In this document: positions 42,121 to 51,059 of the stretch, one piece after another | How the letters are laid out: each line of letters begins with the position of its first letter | Numbering within the stretch: the first letter of the stretch is position 1 | Assembly: GCF_022440845.1 (NCBI RefSeq) | Contig: NZ_JAKNTO010000001.1 | Coordinates: 3,782,001-3,846,000, forward strand | Source: Ruminococcus sp. OA3 | GTDB lineage: Bacteria; Bacillota; Clostridia; Lachnospirales; Lachnospiraceae | Length of the DNA stretch: 64,000 nt | Direction of reading: 5' to 3' | Notes under the pieces: model-generated | What the model was told of the DNA's origin: nothing | Database searches by the model: none | What the model saw: only the letters and a program-made list of their open reading frames with translations | Made by a program: the position numbers and the translations under genes

Positions 42121-42136
42121 ACGATCACTCCGCTCA

Positions 42137-43081
42137 TCAGCCCGTCGTTCTTCTGATATTAGATTCAAACAGGCGGTTATATCCCAGCCAGTCGGCATTG
42201 TCTCCCGCTGCATCAAATACCTCTCTCAATGTTTCCAGTCTGGCGTCTGTGTTGTCCGCCAGATTCAGGGCTATCGCTTCCGCGAGGGCCGGTTTCTTGG
42301 GAGAACCGTATTCCAGTTCCCCGTGGTGTGCCAGGATGCAGTGCTTCAGCTCTGTCTCCAGCTTCACCGGGAATCCTTCGATCGTGCGGATCGCATCATG
42401 CAGCATTTCTGCCCCGATCATGATATGACCGAGCAGCTGCCCGTCATCTGTATAGTCATTGACAGGGAACGCCGACAGCTCTTTTGTCTTTCCGATATCA
42501 TGACATAGCGCGGAGGTGATCAGAAGGTCTCTGTTCAGGTACGGATACATTTTCACATAATACTCGCACAGGCCTGCGACGCTCAGCGTATGTTCTAGGA
42601 GCCCGCCTACAAAACCGTGGTGAACGCTCTTGGCGGCTGAGCTGAACTTAAATGCCCTGACAAAGGTCTCGTCCTGCTCAAAGTAATACTTCAATAAGGC
42701 AGAAAGCCAGGGATTTTCCACCGACTGTACGAGTGCCAGCACTTCCTGATACATGGAATCGCGGTCCCTGACGCTGACCGGCAGATAGTCCCCGGGATCA
42801 AAAGAACCTTCATCCGCCTTTCGGCTGCGCTTGATACTCACCTGCAGCGCCCCCGCAAAACTCGTCACATCCCCCATCAGATCGATATAATCCAGCGCGT
42901 CGAAGTCATCGATCCCCTGTGAATTCGGGTCCCAGATTTTTGCATCTACCGTTCCCGTCTTGTCCTGCAGGATCACATTCTCATATGCCTTTCCGTTTTT
43001 CGTAACCGCCGACTGTTTTTGTTTACAGAGATAGACTCCGGCAATCCTGTCTCCCTCTCGAAGTTCTTTGATATATTTCAT
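42137..43081 (-). CDS. yhaM: 3'-5' exoribonuclease YhaM-like (OB fold plus HD domain)
   Basis: About 314 residues: N-terminal OB fold (about 8-90, GKAYENVILQDKTGTVDAKI) and an HD phosphodiesterase domain with VHHGFVGGLLEHTLSVA, ALCHDIGKTKEL and ILAHHGELEYGSPK. YhaM degrades RNA from the 3' end and DNA in some assays. A TTG four codons upstream touches the AAAGG site, so ATG 43081 is used although its spacing is long (12 bases). Confidence 0.92.
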   Translation of the reverse strand: MKYIKELREGDRIAGVYLCKQKQSAVTKNGKAYENVILQDKTGTVDAKIWDPNSQGIDDFDALDYIDLMGDVTSFAGALQVSIKRSRKADEGSFDPGDYLPVSVRDRDSMYQEVLALVQSVENPWLSALLKYYFEQDETFVRAFKFSSAAKSVHHGFVGGLLEHTLSVAGLCEYYVKMYPYLNRDLLITSALCHDIGKTKELSAFPVNDYTDDGQLLGHIMIGAEMLHDAIRTIEGFPVKLETELKHCILAHHGELEYGSPKKPALAEAIALNLADNTDARLETLREVFDAAGDNADWLGYNRLFESNIRRTTG

Positions 43082-43196
43082 ACTGTTATCCAACCTTTCT
43101 TAAAAAATAGATGCGCTGTGCGCAATCTCCCCGGGCAGGCGGACTGCAAAGCAATATTTCCTTTCCGCGAGCTGCGCATCTTTGCAAGAAGTACAT

Positions 43197-43239
43197 TTTA
43201 TTATCCGGGAGATTCCGGAGGAATCTGCCGGGTAATAAA
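43197..43239. repeat. Near-perfect 20-bp palindrome between htrA-like and yhaM genes
   Basis: 43197-43216 and 43220-43239 are inverted copies (18 of 20 matching) around a 3-base loop. It does not end in a T run, so it is not a simple terminator. Flanking bases (ATCTCCC near 43132, TGCAAAG/CTTTGCA at 43146/43180) add weaker nested pairings. Possibly a structured mRNA segment or a palindromic repeat. Confidence 0.55.
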
Positions 43240-43269
43240 AGAATGGTTCTTCTGCATGACAGAAAAACC
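43232..43269 (-). terminator. Terminator after the degenerate htrA gene
   Basis: GGTTTTTCTG (43269-43260) pairs with CAGAAGAACC (43254-43245) on the minus strand with one mismatch and a 5-base loop, followed by ATTCTTTTATT. Confidence 0.6.
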
Positions 43270-43297
43270 AGACTTTTTACTTTCACACTGTTCTATT

Positions 43298-44545
43298 TTA
43301 TAATGCTCCGACGGTTACGTCAAATACAATCTCTGCATAACCTTCTGCACCCTTGCGCATCGCTGTCACTGTGACCACCTGTCCCGCCTTGCATTTCTCA
43401 AGTGCCTTCGTATATTCCGACATGGTCTCCACTTCGCTGCTCTTCACTTTGATGATAACATCTCCGCTCATGATCCCCGCAAGCATCGCCGGAGAATCTG
43501 TCTGTACCTCATTGACGTAGACGCCCTTCGGGATCCCCGTTTTTTCTGAAATATCCGCTGTGACATCCTGGCCTTTGATTCCGATATACGGAAGTTCCCC
43601 GTTATTTGACAGCGTTTCCATGAGTGTTTTGATTTCTGAAATGCCGATCGCAGTCACAGTATTGCCATCATTGGAGTATCCCTGAAGAATAACGCCGACA
43701 ATCTGTCCTTCCAGGTCCAGCAGGATTCCGCTCCCGTCTTTACTTCCAAGAATGTCTGTCGTCAGGATCGTATATTCCGTATCCAGCGTAGAAACCTTAT
43801 TTGAAACAGATGTCACAACCCCGAATGCGATCGAATCACTGTATCCCATCGGGCTGCCAAGAGCCATAACCGGATTCCCCTGTGCTGTTGTATAAGAGCT
43901 TCCAAGTGGTGCAGTGACCAGCTGTTCCAGCGTGGTCTCTCCGATTTCACCAAGCGGGATTTTTAAGACTGTCAGCCCGGTATTCGGATCCGTCTTCTGG
44001 AAACGGGCATCCACCGTGGTATCATCGCAGAATGTCACCTGAATCCGGTCAACTTTTTCAACTCCCCGGTACTCTGTCAAAATATAAATTTCCTGGCTGG
44101 TTCTTGCAATGATGAGTCCGGAAATCTGACGCTGGTTTTCATAAGTATTATTGAACCAGTCCATATTGTCCGTGATACCGATCACCGTTACCATGGATTT
44201 GGAGGCAGTCTCAGACACTTCCACCATGTCCTGATAAAACTTTTTATAGTCTGAGAGTCCAAGCTCTGCTGGCACTTCCACGACCTGGGTCTCCTGGCTT
44301 TCTTCCTGGGTTTCCTGGTTTTCAACTGCATTTTCAGGGGGGTTTTCATCCTCTATATTTACTTTTGATTTCTGCCTGTTCTCTACCTTTTCCTGAAATG
44401 ACGGAAGCGCATTTGCAAATACATACGCCGCGACCACTCCGAAAATGACCGCTCCAGCCAGTAGAATCACCAGTTTCACAAAGAGTGCCTTCTTATTAAT
44501 TGGCTTTTCTTTTATAACCTCTTTAATAAAGCTATAATCACTCAT
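43298..44545 (-). CDS. HtrA-family protein with degenerate catalytic triad
   Basis: A 415-residue membrane-anchored S1C protein: cytoplasmic N-terminus, membrane segment (about 22-45), acidic Glu/Gln-rich linker, protease-like domain (about 110-310) and PDZ (about 315-412). Compared with the protease at 15195, the His motif TNNHVV reads TEYRGVEK and the Asp motif NDLAV reads NTGLTVL, while a Ser-Gly pair remains (KDGSGILLDL). It is probably an inactive scaffold or sensor. GGAG precedes the ATG. No other stress gene adjoins. Confidence 0.85.
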   Translation of the reverse strand: MSDYSFIKEVIKEKPINKKALFVKLVILLAGAVIFGVVAAYVFANALPSFQEKVENRQKSKVNIEDENPPENAVENQETQEESQETQVVEVPAELGLSDYKKFYQDMVEVSETASKSMVTVIGITDNMDWFNNTYENQRQISGLIIARTSQEIYILTEYRGVEKVDRIQVTFCDDTTVDARFQKTDPNTGLTVLKIPLGEIGETTLEQLVTAPLGSSYTTAQGNPVMALGSPMGYSDSIAFGVVTSVSNKVSTLDTEYTILTTDILGSKDGSGILLDLEGQIVGVILQGYSNDGNTVTAIGISEIKTLMETLSNNGELPYIGIKGQDVTADISEKTGIPKGVYVNEVQTDSPAMLAGIMSGDVIIKVKSSEVETMSEYTKALEKCKAGQVVTVTAMRKGAEGYAEIVFDVTVGAL

Positions 44546-44715
44546 CTCTTAAAACTCCTGTCTGCTGTAAAACCAATTGATTTCAGACCATTTTGTCCGA
44601 ATTATATTATGATTATATTATCAAAAACATATGAACAATTTATGAATATAAGAGAAACTTATTGGTTCTTGACACATTCCGCCGGCGGCCTGCAGAAATA
44701 TTTATTATATGAGAG

Positions 44716-44744
44716 TATTTTTTTAAATACATTTCTGGTATAAT
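44716..44744 (+). promoter_or_regulatory. Extended -10 promoter before mutS2
   Basis: TGGTATAAT (44736-44744) is a strong extended -10; the -35 at 44716-44721 (TATTTT) is poor. Predicted start near 44750, 230 bases before mutS2. Confidence 0.65.
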
Positions 44745-44749
44745 GTTCG

Positions 44750-44947
44750 AAAAGGGCAGAACCATATAATATAGATTGTGCTTTTATTATGTTTCTGACC
44801 GCCGCTAATAAAACGATAGCATGACTTTGAGACCCGCAAAACATGAGAAAGCAGCCCGCCAGGACCGATTTCGAGTGTTTTAGAATTGCGGCAGCACATT
44901 GTGCGGAATAATTCATGGGTATCATGGCGTCAAAATACCTTTTGACC
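44750..44947 (+). ncRNA. Candidate rod-shaped structured RNA (6S-like) upstream of mutS2
   Basis: In the 438-base gap 44546-44983 a strong extended -10 is followed by about 200 bases that can fold end to end: AAAAGG (44750-44755) with CCTTTT (44938-44943), CCAT with ATGG, TTATT with AATAA, CCGC with GCGG and AAAAC with GTTTT in nested order, leaving internal bulges. Size and rod shape resemble 6S RNA. No clear terminator follows, so it may instead be a long mutS2 leader. 44546-44735 holds only the htrA-like upstream region. Confidence 0.35.
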
Positions 44948-44983
44948 ATAACATCATAATATTAAACAGTAAGGATTTATAAC

Positions 44984-47359
44984 ATGAACAGCAAAGCATT
45001 ACAGACTTTAGAATATTACAAAATCATACAGAAACTGGCCTCTTATGCCTCCTCACCGATGGGAAAAGTACGCTGTGAATCATTGCTGCCTTCCACTGAC
45101 CTTTCAGAGATCAGAAGCCTGCAGCAGCAGACGCACGATGCTCTGAGCCGTCTGTTTAAGAAGGGCAGCACCTCTTTCGGAAATGCCAAAGACCTCCGTG
45201 CTTCTCTGAAGCGTCTGGAGATCGGCAGTTCACTCAGTATCCCTGAGCTGCTGGCAATCTGCGCCATGCTCGAGAACTGTGCCCGTGTCAAATCATACGG
45301 ACGCCCGGAACAGGCTGACACACCGGCTGATTCTCTGACCTCCATGTTTGACGCACTGGAACCGCTGACGGGGCTCTCGACAGAGATCAGGCACTGCATT
45401 CTGTCAGAGGAAGAGATCAGTGACGATGCTTCCCCGGCCCTGAGACAAATCCGCCGGTCCATGAAATTTACCAATGATAAAATCCACACTCAGCTGAATG
45501 CCATCGTAAACGGAAGCTCACGCACCTACCTGCAGGATGCGGTTGTCACAATGCGTAACGGGCGTTACTGTATCCCTGTGAAAGCAGAATATAAAGGACA
45601 GGTCCCTGGAATGATCCATGACCAGTCATCAAGCGGCTCCACACTGTTTGTGGAACCGATGGCAATCGTAAAACTGAACAATGAGCTGCGTGAACTGGAG
45701 TTAAAAGAAGCCGCCGAGATTGATGTCATTCTGGCAACCCTGAGTGCACTTGCGGCAGAACATCAGGAAACACTGCGGTACAATCTTGAAAACATGGTCG
45801 AACTCGACTTCATTTTTGCCCGTGCTTCCCTGGCAATGGAACAGAATGCCAACGAACCGTTATTTAACACAACCGGGAAGATCCACATTCGTCAGGGACG
45901 CCATCCACTGATCGACTCCCGCCAGGTTGTTCCGATCGATATCCGGCTCGGGGAAGATTTTGACCTTCTGATCGTAACAGGTCCCAACACGGGTGGTAAG
46001 ACGGTTTCCTTAAAGACTGCCGGGCTGCTGACTCTGATGGGTCAGGCGGGCCTTCACATTCCCGCACTTTCCCGTTCAGAACTATCTGTATTTACGGAAG
46101 TCTACGCGGATATCGGTGATGAGCAGAGCATCGAGCAGTCCCTGAGTACTTTCTCCTCACATATGACCAATGTAGTCTCATTTCTTGCACATGCGGATGA
46201 CAGATCCCTGGTGCTGTTTGATGAGCTTGGCGCAGGTACGGATCCGACGGAAGGTGCTGCTCTGGCTATCTCCATCCTGTCTTATCTTCACGGAAAAGGC
46301 ATCCGCACAATGGCAACGACACATTACAGTGAATTGAAAGTCTACGCGCTTTCTACTCCGGGTGTTGAAAACGCCTGCTGCGAATTTGATGTGGAAACTC
46401 TGCGGCCGACATACCGGCTGCTGATCGGTATTCCAGGTAAGAGTAATGCTTTCGCAATTTCCGGTAAGCTCGGTCTCCCGGATTTTATCATCCAGGACGC
46501 AAGGCAGCGGATCAGTAAAGAAGACACCTCCTTCGAGGATGTGATCTCCAATCTGGAAGAAACCCGGAAAACGGTTGAAAAAGAGAGAATTGAACTTCAG
46601 AAATACAAAGAAGAGATCGCTCAGCTAAAATTACAGCTGGAAGAAAAAAATGAAAAACTATCACAGCGCAGAGAAAAAATGATCCGCGATGCCAACGAGG
46701 AAGCTCACGCAGTGCTCCGTGAGGCGAAAGAATACGCTGATCAGACGATCAAGCAATTTCAGAAATTCGAGAAAGACAGTCCTTCCATACAGAGGATGGA
46801 AAAAGAACGCCAGCAGCTGCGTGAGAAGATGAAAAAAGCAGAAAAGAAAATGGCCATGCAGACGGACCCTGCTCATATTTCCACTCTGAAACCGTCTGAC
46901 CTGCACCTCGGTGACACGGTAAAAATCATGAGCCTTAGTCTGAAAGGAACCGTAAGTACCCTGCCGGACGCAAAAGGCAATCTGTTCGTACAGGCGGGTA
47001 TTATGAGAACTAAAACAAACATTTCAGACCTGAAACTCATGGATGAGGAAGTCATCCGGGCCCCAGGCATGAAACGGAGCGGATCCGGAAAGGTAAAGAT
47101 GCAGAAATCTGCCAGTGTCAGCACCGAGATCAACCTGCTCGGCAAGACCGTGGATGAAGCCATCGCCGAACTGGATAAATATCTGGATGATGCCTATATC
47201 GCACATGTGCCAAGTGTCCGTATTGTCCACGGCAAGGGGACCGGCGCACTTCGCAAAGGAGTTCACAATTATCTGAAGCGCCAGAAACATATCTCCTCGT
47301 TTCGGCTTGGGGAGTTCGGTGAGGGAGATGCCGGCGTAACTATCGTTGAGTTTAAATAA
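44984..47359 (+). CDS. mutS2: Endonuclease MutS2
   Basis: A 791-residue MutS2 of normal length. It lacks MutS domains I-II and begins with the core/clamp region; the ABC ATPase has Walker A TGPNTGGKTVSLKT, the signature STFSSHMTNV and Walker B LVLFDELGAGTDPTEG. A long coiled coil (about 515-640) and a KOW-like segment precede the C-terminal Smr nuclease domain (VRIVHGKGTGALRKGV). MutS2 acts on recombination intermediates and, as shown in Bacillus, on collided ribosomes. AAGG precedes the ATG. Confidence 0.96.
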   Translation: MNSKALQTLEYYKIIQKLASYASSPMGKVRCESLLPSTDLSEIRSLQQQTHDALSRLFKKGSTSFGNAKDLRASLKRLEIGSSLSIPELLAICAMLENCARVKSYGRPEQADTPADSLTSMFDALEPLTGLSTEIRHCILSEEEISDDASPALRQIRRSMKFTNDKIHTQLNAIVNGSSRTYLQDAVVTMRNGRYCIPVKAEYKGQVPGMIHDQSSSGSTLFVEPMAIVKLNNELRELELKEAAEIDVILATLSALAAEHQETLRYNLENMVELDFIFARASLAMEQNANEPLFNTTGKIHIRQGRHPLIDSRQVVPIDIRLGEDFDLLIVTGPNTGGKTVSLKTAGLLTLMGQAGLHIPALSRSELSVFTEVYADIGDEQSIEQSLSTFSSHMTNVVSFLAHADDRSLVLFDELGAGTDPTEGAALAISILSYLHGKGIRTMATTHYSELKVYALSTPGVENACCEFDVETLRPTYRLLIGIPGKSNAFAISGKLGLPDFIIQDARQRISKEDTSFEDVISNLEETRKTVEKERIELQKYKEEIAQLKLQLEEKNEKLSQRREKMIRDANEEAHAVLREAKEYADQTIKQFQKFEKDSPSIQRMEKERQQLREKMKKAEKKMAMQTDPAHISTLKPSDLHLGDTVKIMSLSLKGTVSTLPDAKGNLFVQAGIMRTKTNISDLKLMDEEVIRAPGMKRSGSGKVKMQKSASVSTEINLLGKTVDEAIAELDKYLDDAYIAHVPSVRIVHGKGTGALRKGVHNYLKRQKHISSFRLGEFGEGDAGVTIVEFK

Positions 47360-47378
47360 CAGCCAGGAGGTCATAACT

Positions 47379-48086
47379 ATGGTAGCAAAACAGAAAATCC
47401 TAATCGTAGATGACGACAACAACATTGCAGAACTGATCTCTCTCTATCTCACCAAGGAATGCTTCGACAACATGATTGTCAACGATGGAGAGGAGGCGCT
47501 TGAGGCGTTTGACACTTTCAAGCCAAATCTTGTCCTGCTGGACCTGATGCTCCCCGGCATGGACGGCTATCAGGTATGCAGAGAAATCCGCTACAAATCC
47601 AATGTTCCGATCATCATGCTCTCCGCAAAAGGCGAGATTTTTGATAAGGTGCTTGGACTTGAGCTGGGTGCAGATGATTATATGATCAAACCCTTTGATT
47701 CCAAGGAACTTGTAGCCCGTGTCAAGGCTGTACTGAGGCGTTTTGAGCCAGCTGCCAAATCTTCTCAGGAAAAATCCAGCGGTAAATATGTTGAATATCC
47801 CGATCTGGTGATCAATCTGACAAATTACTCCGTACTTTACCATGGAGAAAGCATCGATATGCCCCCGAAGGAACTGGAACTTTTATACTTCCTGGCTTCC
47901 TCTCCCAACCAGGTGTTTACAAGAGAACAGCTCCTTGATCACATCTGGGGTTATGAATATATCGGTGACACACGTACGGTAGACGTACATATCAAACGTC
48001 TCCGCGAAAAAATCAAAGACCATAAGTCATGGTCCATCAGTACCGTCTGGGGAATCGGTTACAAATTCGAGGTTAAATCTTCATGA
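47379..48086 (+). CDS. OmpR/PhoB-type response regulator
   Basis: About 235 residues. Receiver domain (about 1-120) with acidic pocket VDDDNN, phospho-acceptor Asp in LVLLDLMLPGMDGYQV and Lys in YMIKPFD; winged-helix output domain (about 140-233, ending RTVDVHIKRLREKI). AGGAGG lies eight bases before the ATG. The kinase gene overlaps by four bases. Transcription may continue from mutS2. Confidence 0.94.
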   Translation: MVAKQKILIVDDDNNIAELISLYLTKECFDNMIVNDGEEALEAFDTFKPNLVLLDLMLPGMDGYQVCREIRYKSNVPIIMLSAKGEIFDKVLGLELGADDYMIKPFDSKELVARVKAVLRRFEPAAKSSQEKSSGKYVEYPDLVINLTNYSVLYHGESIDMPPKELELLYFLASSPNQVFTREQLLDHIWGYEYIGDTRTVDVHIKRLREKIKDHKSWSISTVWGIGYKFEVKSS

Positions 48087-49495
48087 AAAATGCGCTTTAT
48101 GTTAAGTTCCTGTTTGGTTATGTGATTCTTGGCATCCTGAGCATCTTCGTGATCTCCCTGATGGGCTCCGCCCTGATCGAACAGGACCTGACCCGTCAGA
48201 CCGGCGATTATCTGTACAAGGAGGCGGTAAACATCGCGTCCAATCACGCTGACTACTACTACTCACAGCAGGCATCCCTTGAGGATACCTACTTTAATCT
48301 GTGTACACTGTCCGAGTACCAGAACACGCAGATCTGGATGCTGGACCCGGAAGGCCGTATTCTTATCAATACAGCCGAGTCCCTGAATCCTGATTCCCCG
48401 GAGCAGATTGATCATTTTGACCCTCTGTCTCTCGGCACAGGCTATTACAGCATCGGAAAATTTTATAATTGTTTTTCTGACCGGATGCTGAGTGTCATGG
48501 TTCCGGTCACGCTGAACATGTCCACGAAAGGTTATATTGCCATCCATGTACAGATGACAGATATCTATACACACCGCGATGAAATACTGAAAAGCGTTTA
48601 CGTTGTATTCCTGGTTATTTTCATGCTCACTCTTATGATTTTGCTGGTCTTCAGCTTTATCGTCTATGGACCGCTCAAGCAGATCACGCAGGGGGCAAAT
48701 GAATATGCATCCGGGAATCTGAAATATAACATACCGGTCAGCGCTGACGATGAGATGGGATATCTTGCAGCAACGCTGAATTATATGTCGGATGAGCTGG
48801 ACCGTGCCGGAGAATACCAGCGGCAGTTTGTGGCAAACGTATCCCATGATTTCCGTTCCCCGCTTACATCTATCAAAGGATATATTGAAGCCATGCTGGA
48901 CGGCACGATTCCTCCGGAAATGCAGGCAAAATATCTGAACATCGTCCTTATGGAAACGGAGCGTCTGAACAAACTTACCAAGGGTTTAATTACCCTGAAT
49001 GACTACGATGCCAGCGGTTATCTTCTGGACATCACCAGCTTTGATATTAACTCTGTCATCCGCGATACGGCCGCCACCTTCGGCGGAACCTGTATGAAAA
49101 AGAAAATCACCTTTCAGCTTCTGCTTGCCGCAGAACAGCTGCTGGTCAGTGCCGATATGGGAAAAATACAGCAGGTTCTCTACAATCTGATCGACAATGC
49201 CGTCAAATTCAGCCCTTCTAATTCTGTGATCACGGTAGAGACTACAGAAAAACACGGAAAGGTCTTTGTATCCGTCAAAGACCATGGGACGGGGATACCG
49301 AAGAACAGCATCGCAAAGATATGGGACCGATTCTATAAGACGGACTCCTCGCGAGGTAAAGACCGGAAGGGAACGGGCCTGGGGCTTTCCATTGTGAAAG
49401 AAATTATCAATGCTCATAATCAGAATATTAATGTGATCAGCACCGAAGGTGTGGGGACAGAGTTTATCTTTACTCTCGATAAAGCAAAAAAATAA
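48083..49495 (+). CDS. Sensor histidine kinase
   Basis: A 470-residue membrane kinase: membrane segments at about 8-30 and 172-197 flank an extracellular sensor domain (about 31-170). HAMP (about 198-250), HisKA with phospho-His in FVANVSHDFRSPLTSIKGY, and HATPase with NLIDNAVKFSP, DHGTGIP and GTGLGLSIVKE follow. It starts within the response regulator stop (ATGA), so the pair is co-expressed. The signal is unknown; the direct repeats before the htrA gene at 15195 are one conceivable target site (speculation). Confidence 0.93.
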   Translation: MKNALYVKFLFGYVILGILSIFVISLMGSALIEQDLTRQTGDYLYKEAVNIASNHADYYYSQQASLEDTYFNLCTLSEYQNTQIWMLDPEGRILINTAESLNPDSPEQIDHFDPLSLGTGYYSIGKFYNCFSDRMLSVMVPVTLNMSTKGYIAIHVQMTDIYTHRDEILKSVYVVFLVIFMLTLMILLVFSFIVYGPLKQITQGANEYASGNLKYNIPVSADDEMGYLAATLNYMSDELDRAGEYQRQFVANVSHDFRSPLTSIKGYIEAMLDGTIPPEMQAKYLNIVLMETERLNKLTKGLITLNDYDASGYLLDITSFDINSVIRDTAATFGGTCMKKKITFQLLLAAEQLLVSADMGKIQQVLYNLIDNAVKFSPSNSVITVETTEKHGKVFVSVKDHGTGIPKNSIAKIWDRFYKTDSSRGKDRKGTGLGLSIVKEIINAHNQNINVISTEGVGTEFIFTLDKAKK

Positions 49496-49519
49496 GAAGT
49501 GCCGCTGTGGCACTTCTTT
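49494..49519. terminator. Bidirectional terminator between kinase and trmL
   Basis: GAAGTGCC (49496-49503) pairs with GGCACTTC (49509-49516), extended by AA/TT, with T4ATTT on the plus side and an A-rich stretch on the other. Confidence 0.88.
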
Positions 49520-50016
49520 TATTTCCAGTCATATTTAGTCAGATGGCCTTCCATCTGCATATGCACAAACTTTTGCTGGCGGAGGGCCTCATACAAAACG
49601 ATGGCCACTGAATTCCCGAGATTCAGGGAACGTATTCCGTTCATCATCGGTATCCGTACCGCGGTATCCTGATTTTCCAGCAGAATCTCCTCCGGAATCC
49701 CTGCGCTTTCCTTTCCGAACATAATATAACAGTCCTCTTCGTACTGTACATCGGTATAGATACGCGGAGCCTTTGTTGATGCCATGTATATCCTGGCACC
49801 TGGATTTCTGTTCAGAAAATCCTCATAATTGATATAACGTGACACATCCAGGTCTTTCCAGTAATCCATCCCCGCACGCCGGATCTGTTTTTCATTCAGC
49901 ATAAAGCCAAGCGGCTCGATCAGATGCAGTCTGGTACCGGAAGCTACACACGTTCTGCCGATATTTCCCGTGTTCGCCGGTATCTCCGGCTCATACAATA
50001 CAATGTTCAATGCCAT
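49519..50016 (-). CDS. trmL: tRNA (cytidine(34)-2'-O)-methyltransferase TrmL
   Basis: A 165-residue SPOUT methyltransferase of normal TrmL length. Knot motifs MFGKESAGIPEEILL and RIPMMNGIRSLNLGNSVAIV are present, with the N-terminal YEPEIPANTGNIGRTC typical of the family. It methylates the wobble base of tRNA-Leu. Last gene of the operon that begins with the radical SAM gene. AGAGGATA precedes the ATG. Confidence 0.94.
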   Translation of the reverse strand: MALNIVLYEPEIPANTGNIGRTCVASGTRLHLIEPLGFMLNEKQIRRAGMDYWKDLDVSRYINYEDFLNRNPGARIYMASTKAPRIYTDVQYEEDCYIMFGKESAGIPEEILLENQDTAVRIPMMNGIRSLNLGNSVAIVLYEALRQQKFVHMQMEGHLTKYDWK

Positions 50017-50033
50017 CTTATGATTATCCTCTT

Positions 50034-51020
50034 CTATCCGAGTACCTTGTACAGCTCATCTGTCTGCGGACGGTCCAGATACCGGACATCATCACCGTTT
50101 CGCAAAATTCTGTCATTTCCGGCTGTTGTGCGTCCAATCACCGTAGCCTCTATCCCGGCTTTCTTTAATTCCTGCACAACCGAAAAACCGTCATCCGCTG
50201 CTATCATCATGGAACCGCTTGACATGATTAAATATGGATTCACGCCAAAAAATTCACAGATTTCCACGGTCTCCTGCCTTATCGGAATTTTTTTCAGATC
50301 GACTTCGAGACCGACCCCAGCTCCCTCTGCCATTTCCCAGAGCGCTCCGAATACGCCGCCTTCTGTGATATCATGCATAGCGGAAACTCCGCATGTTTTT
50401 GCGATCCTGGCATCCTCTACCACAGACAGGTAGGCGTCAAATCCTTTTGCGGTACTGATAAAATCCTCGGAAAATACGCGCCTTAGTTCTTCATCCTTCT
50501 CTTTTGCAAGGATTGTGGTCGCCTCCAGGCCGATCCATTTGCTGATCACAATATCCTGATATGGTTTCATCTTCATGGTGGAGAGCAGATCCTCACGCCT
50601 GATCTTTCCCACTCCGGTAACGGATATCAGCGGCTGCAGAACGACATTGGTGATCTCTGTATGCCCTCCAAGTACCTCCATACCAAGCAGTTCACATGTC
50701 TTCTCAATATCCTGCATCAGTTTGCGTATCTCCGGTTCCTCCACGGTATCCGGCAGCATGGCTGTCAGCATGACACCGACCGGCTCTGCACCGGAAGCTG
50801 CCAGATCATTCGCTGTGATATGAATGCTGTGGCTTCCCAGGTCTTTGGTGGTCCCTGTAATGGGATCTGTGGACATCACGAACACTTCTCCCTCCTGCAG
50901 CTGCAGCGCAGCGCAGTCCTGCCCCACGCCCGGTCCGACCAGAACCTCATCTCTCCTGTGTTTCACCTGTTTTAAAATCGAACGCACCAGAACACTCTCC
51001 GGCAATTTCCCAATTTTCAT
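50034..51020 (-). CDS. AIR synthase-fold protein (HypE/ThiL-like)
   Basis: A 328-residue PurM/HypE superfamily protein with the N-terminal ATP-binding half (VGPGVGQDCAALQL, then TANDLAASGAEPVGVMLTAM) and the C-terminal half with HDITEGGVFGALWEMA. The C-terminal PRICG(C) carbamoyl-transfer tail of HypE is missing and no hydrogenase genes are nearby. It is thus an orphan ATP-dependent enzyme of unknown substrate. The ribosome binding site is weak. Confidence 0.83.
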   Translation of the reverse strand: MKIGKLPESVLVRSILKQVKHRRDEVLVGPGVGQDCAALQLQEGEVFVMSTDPITGTTKDLGSHSIHITANDLAASGAEPVGVMLTAMLPDTVEEPEIRKLMQDIEKTCELLGMEVLGGHTEITNVVLQPLISVTGVGKIRREDLLSTMKMKPYQDIVISKWIGLEATTILAKEKDEELRRVFSEDFISTAKGFDAYLSVVEDARIAKTCGVSAMHDITEGGVFGALWEMAEGAGVGLEVDLKKIPIRQETVEICEFFGVNPYLIMSSGSMMIAADDGFSVVQELKKAGIEATVIGRTTAGNDRILRNGDDVRYLDRPQTDELYKVLG

Positions 51021-51059
51021 TCTCTGTCTGTTTCCTCTCTGTCCTGCATTTATATATCA

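Noticed and set aside
44659-44949. A 96-codon minus-strand frame before mutS2
   Set aside because: No ribosome binding site, overlaps a strong plus-strand promoter and the candidate RNA, and the protein resembles nothing known to me.
49494-49519. Attachment-site-like symmetry between kinase and trmL
   Set aside because: It is a standard bidirectional terminator between convergent genes.
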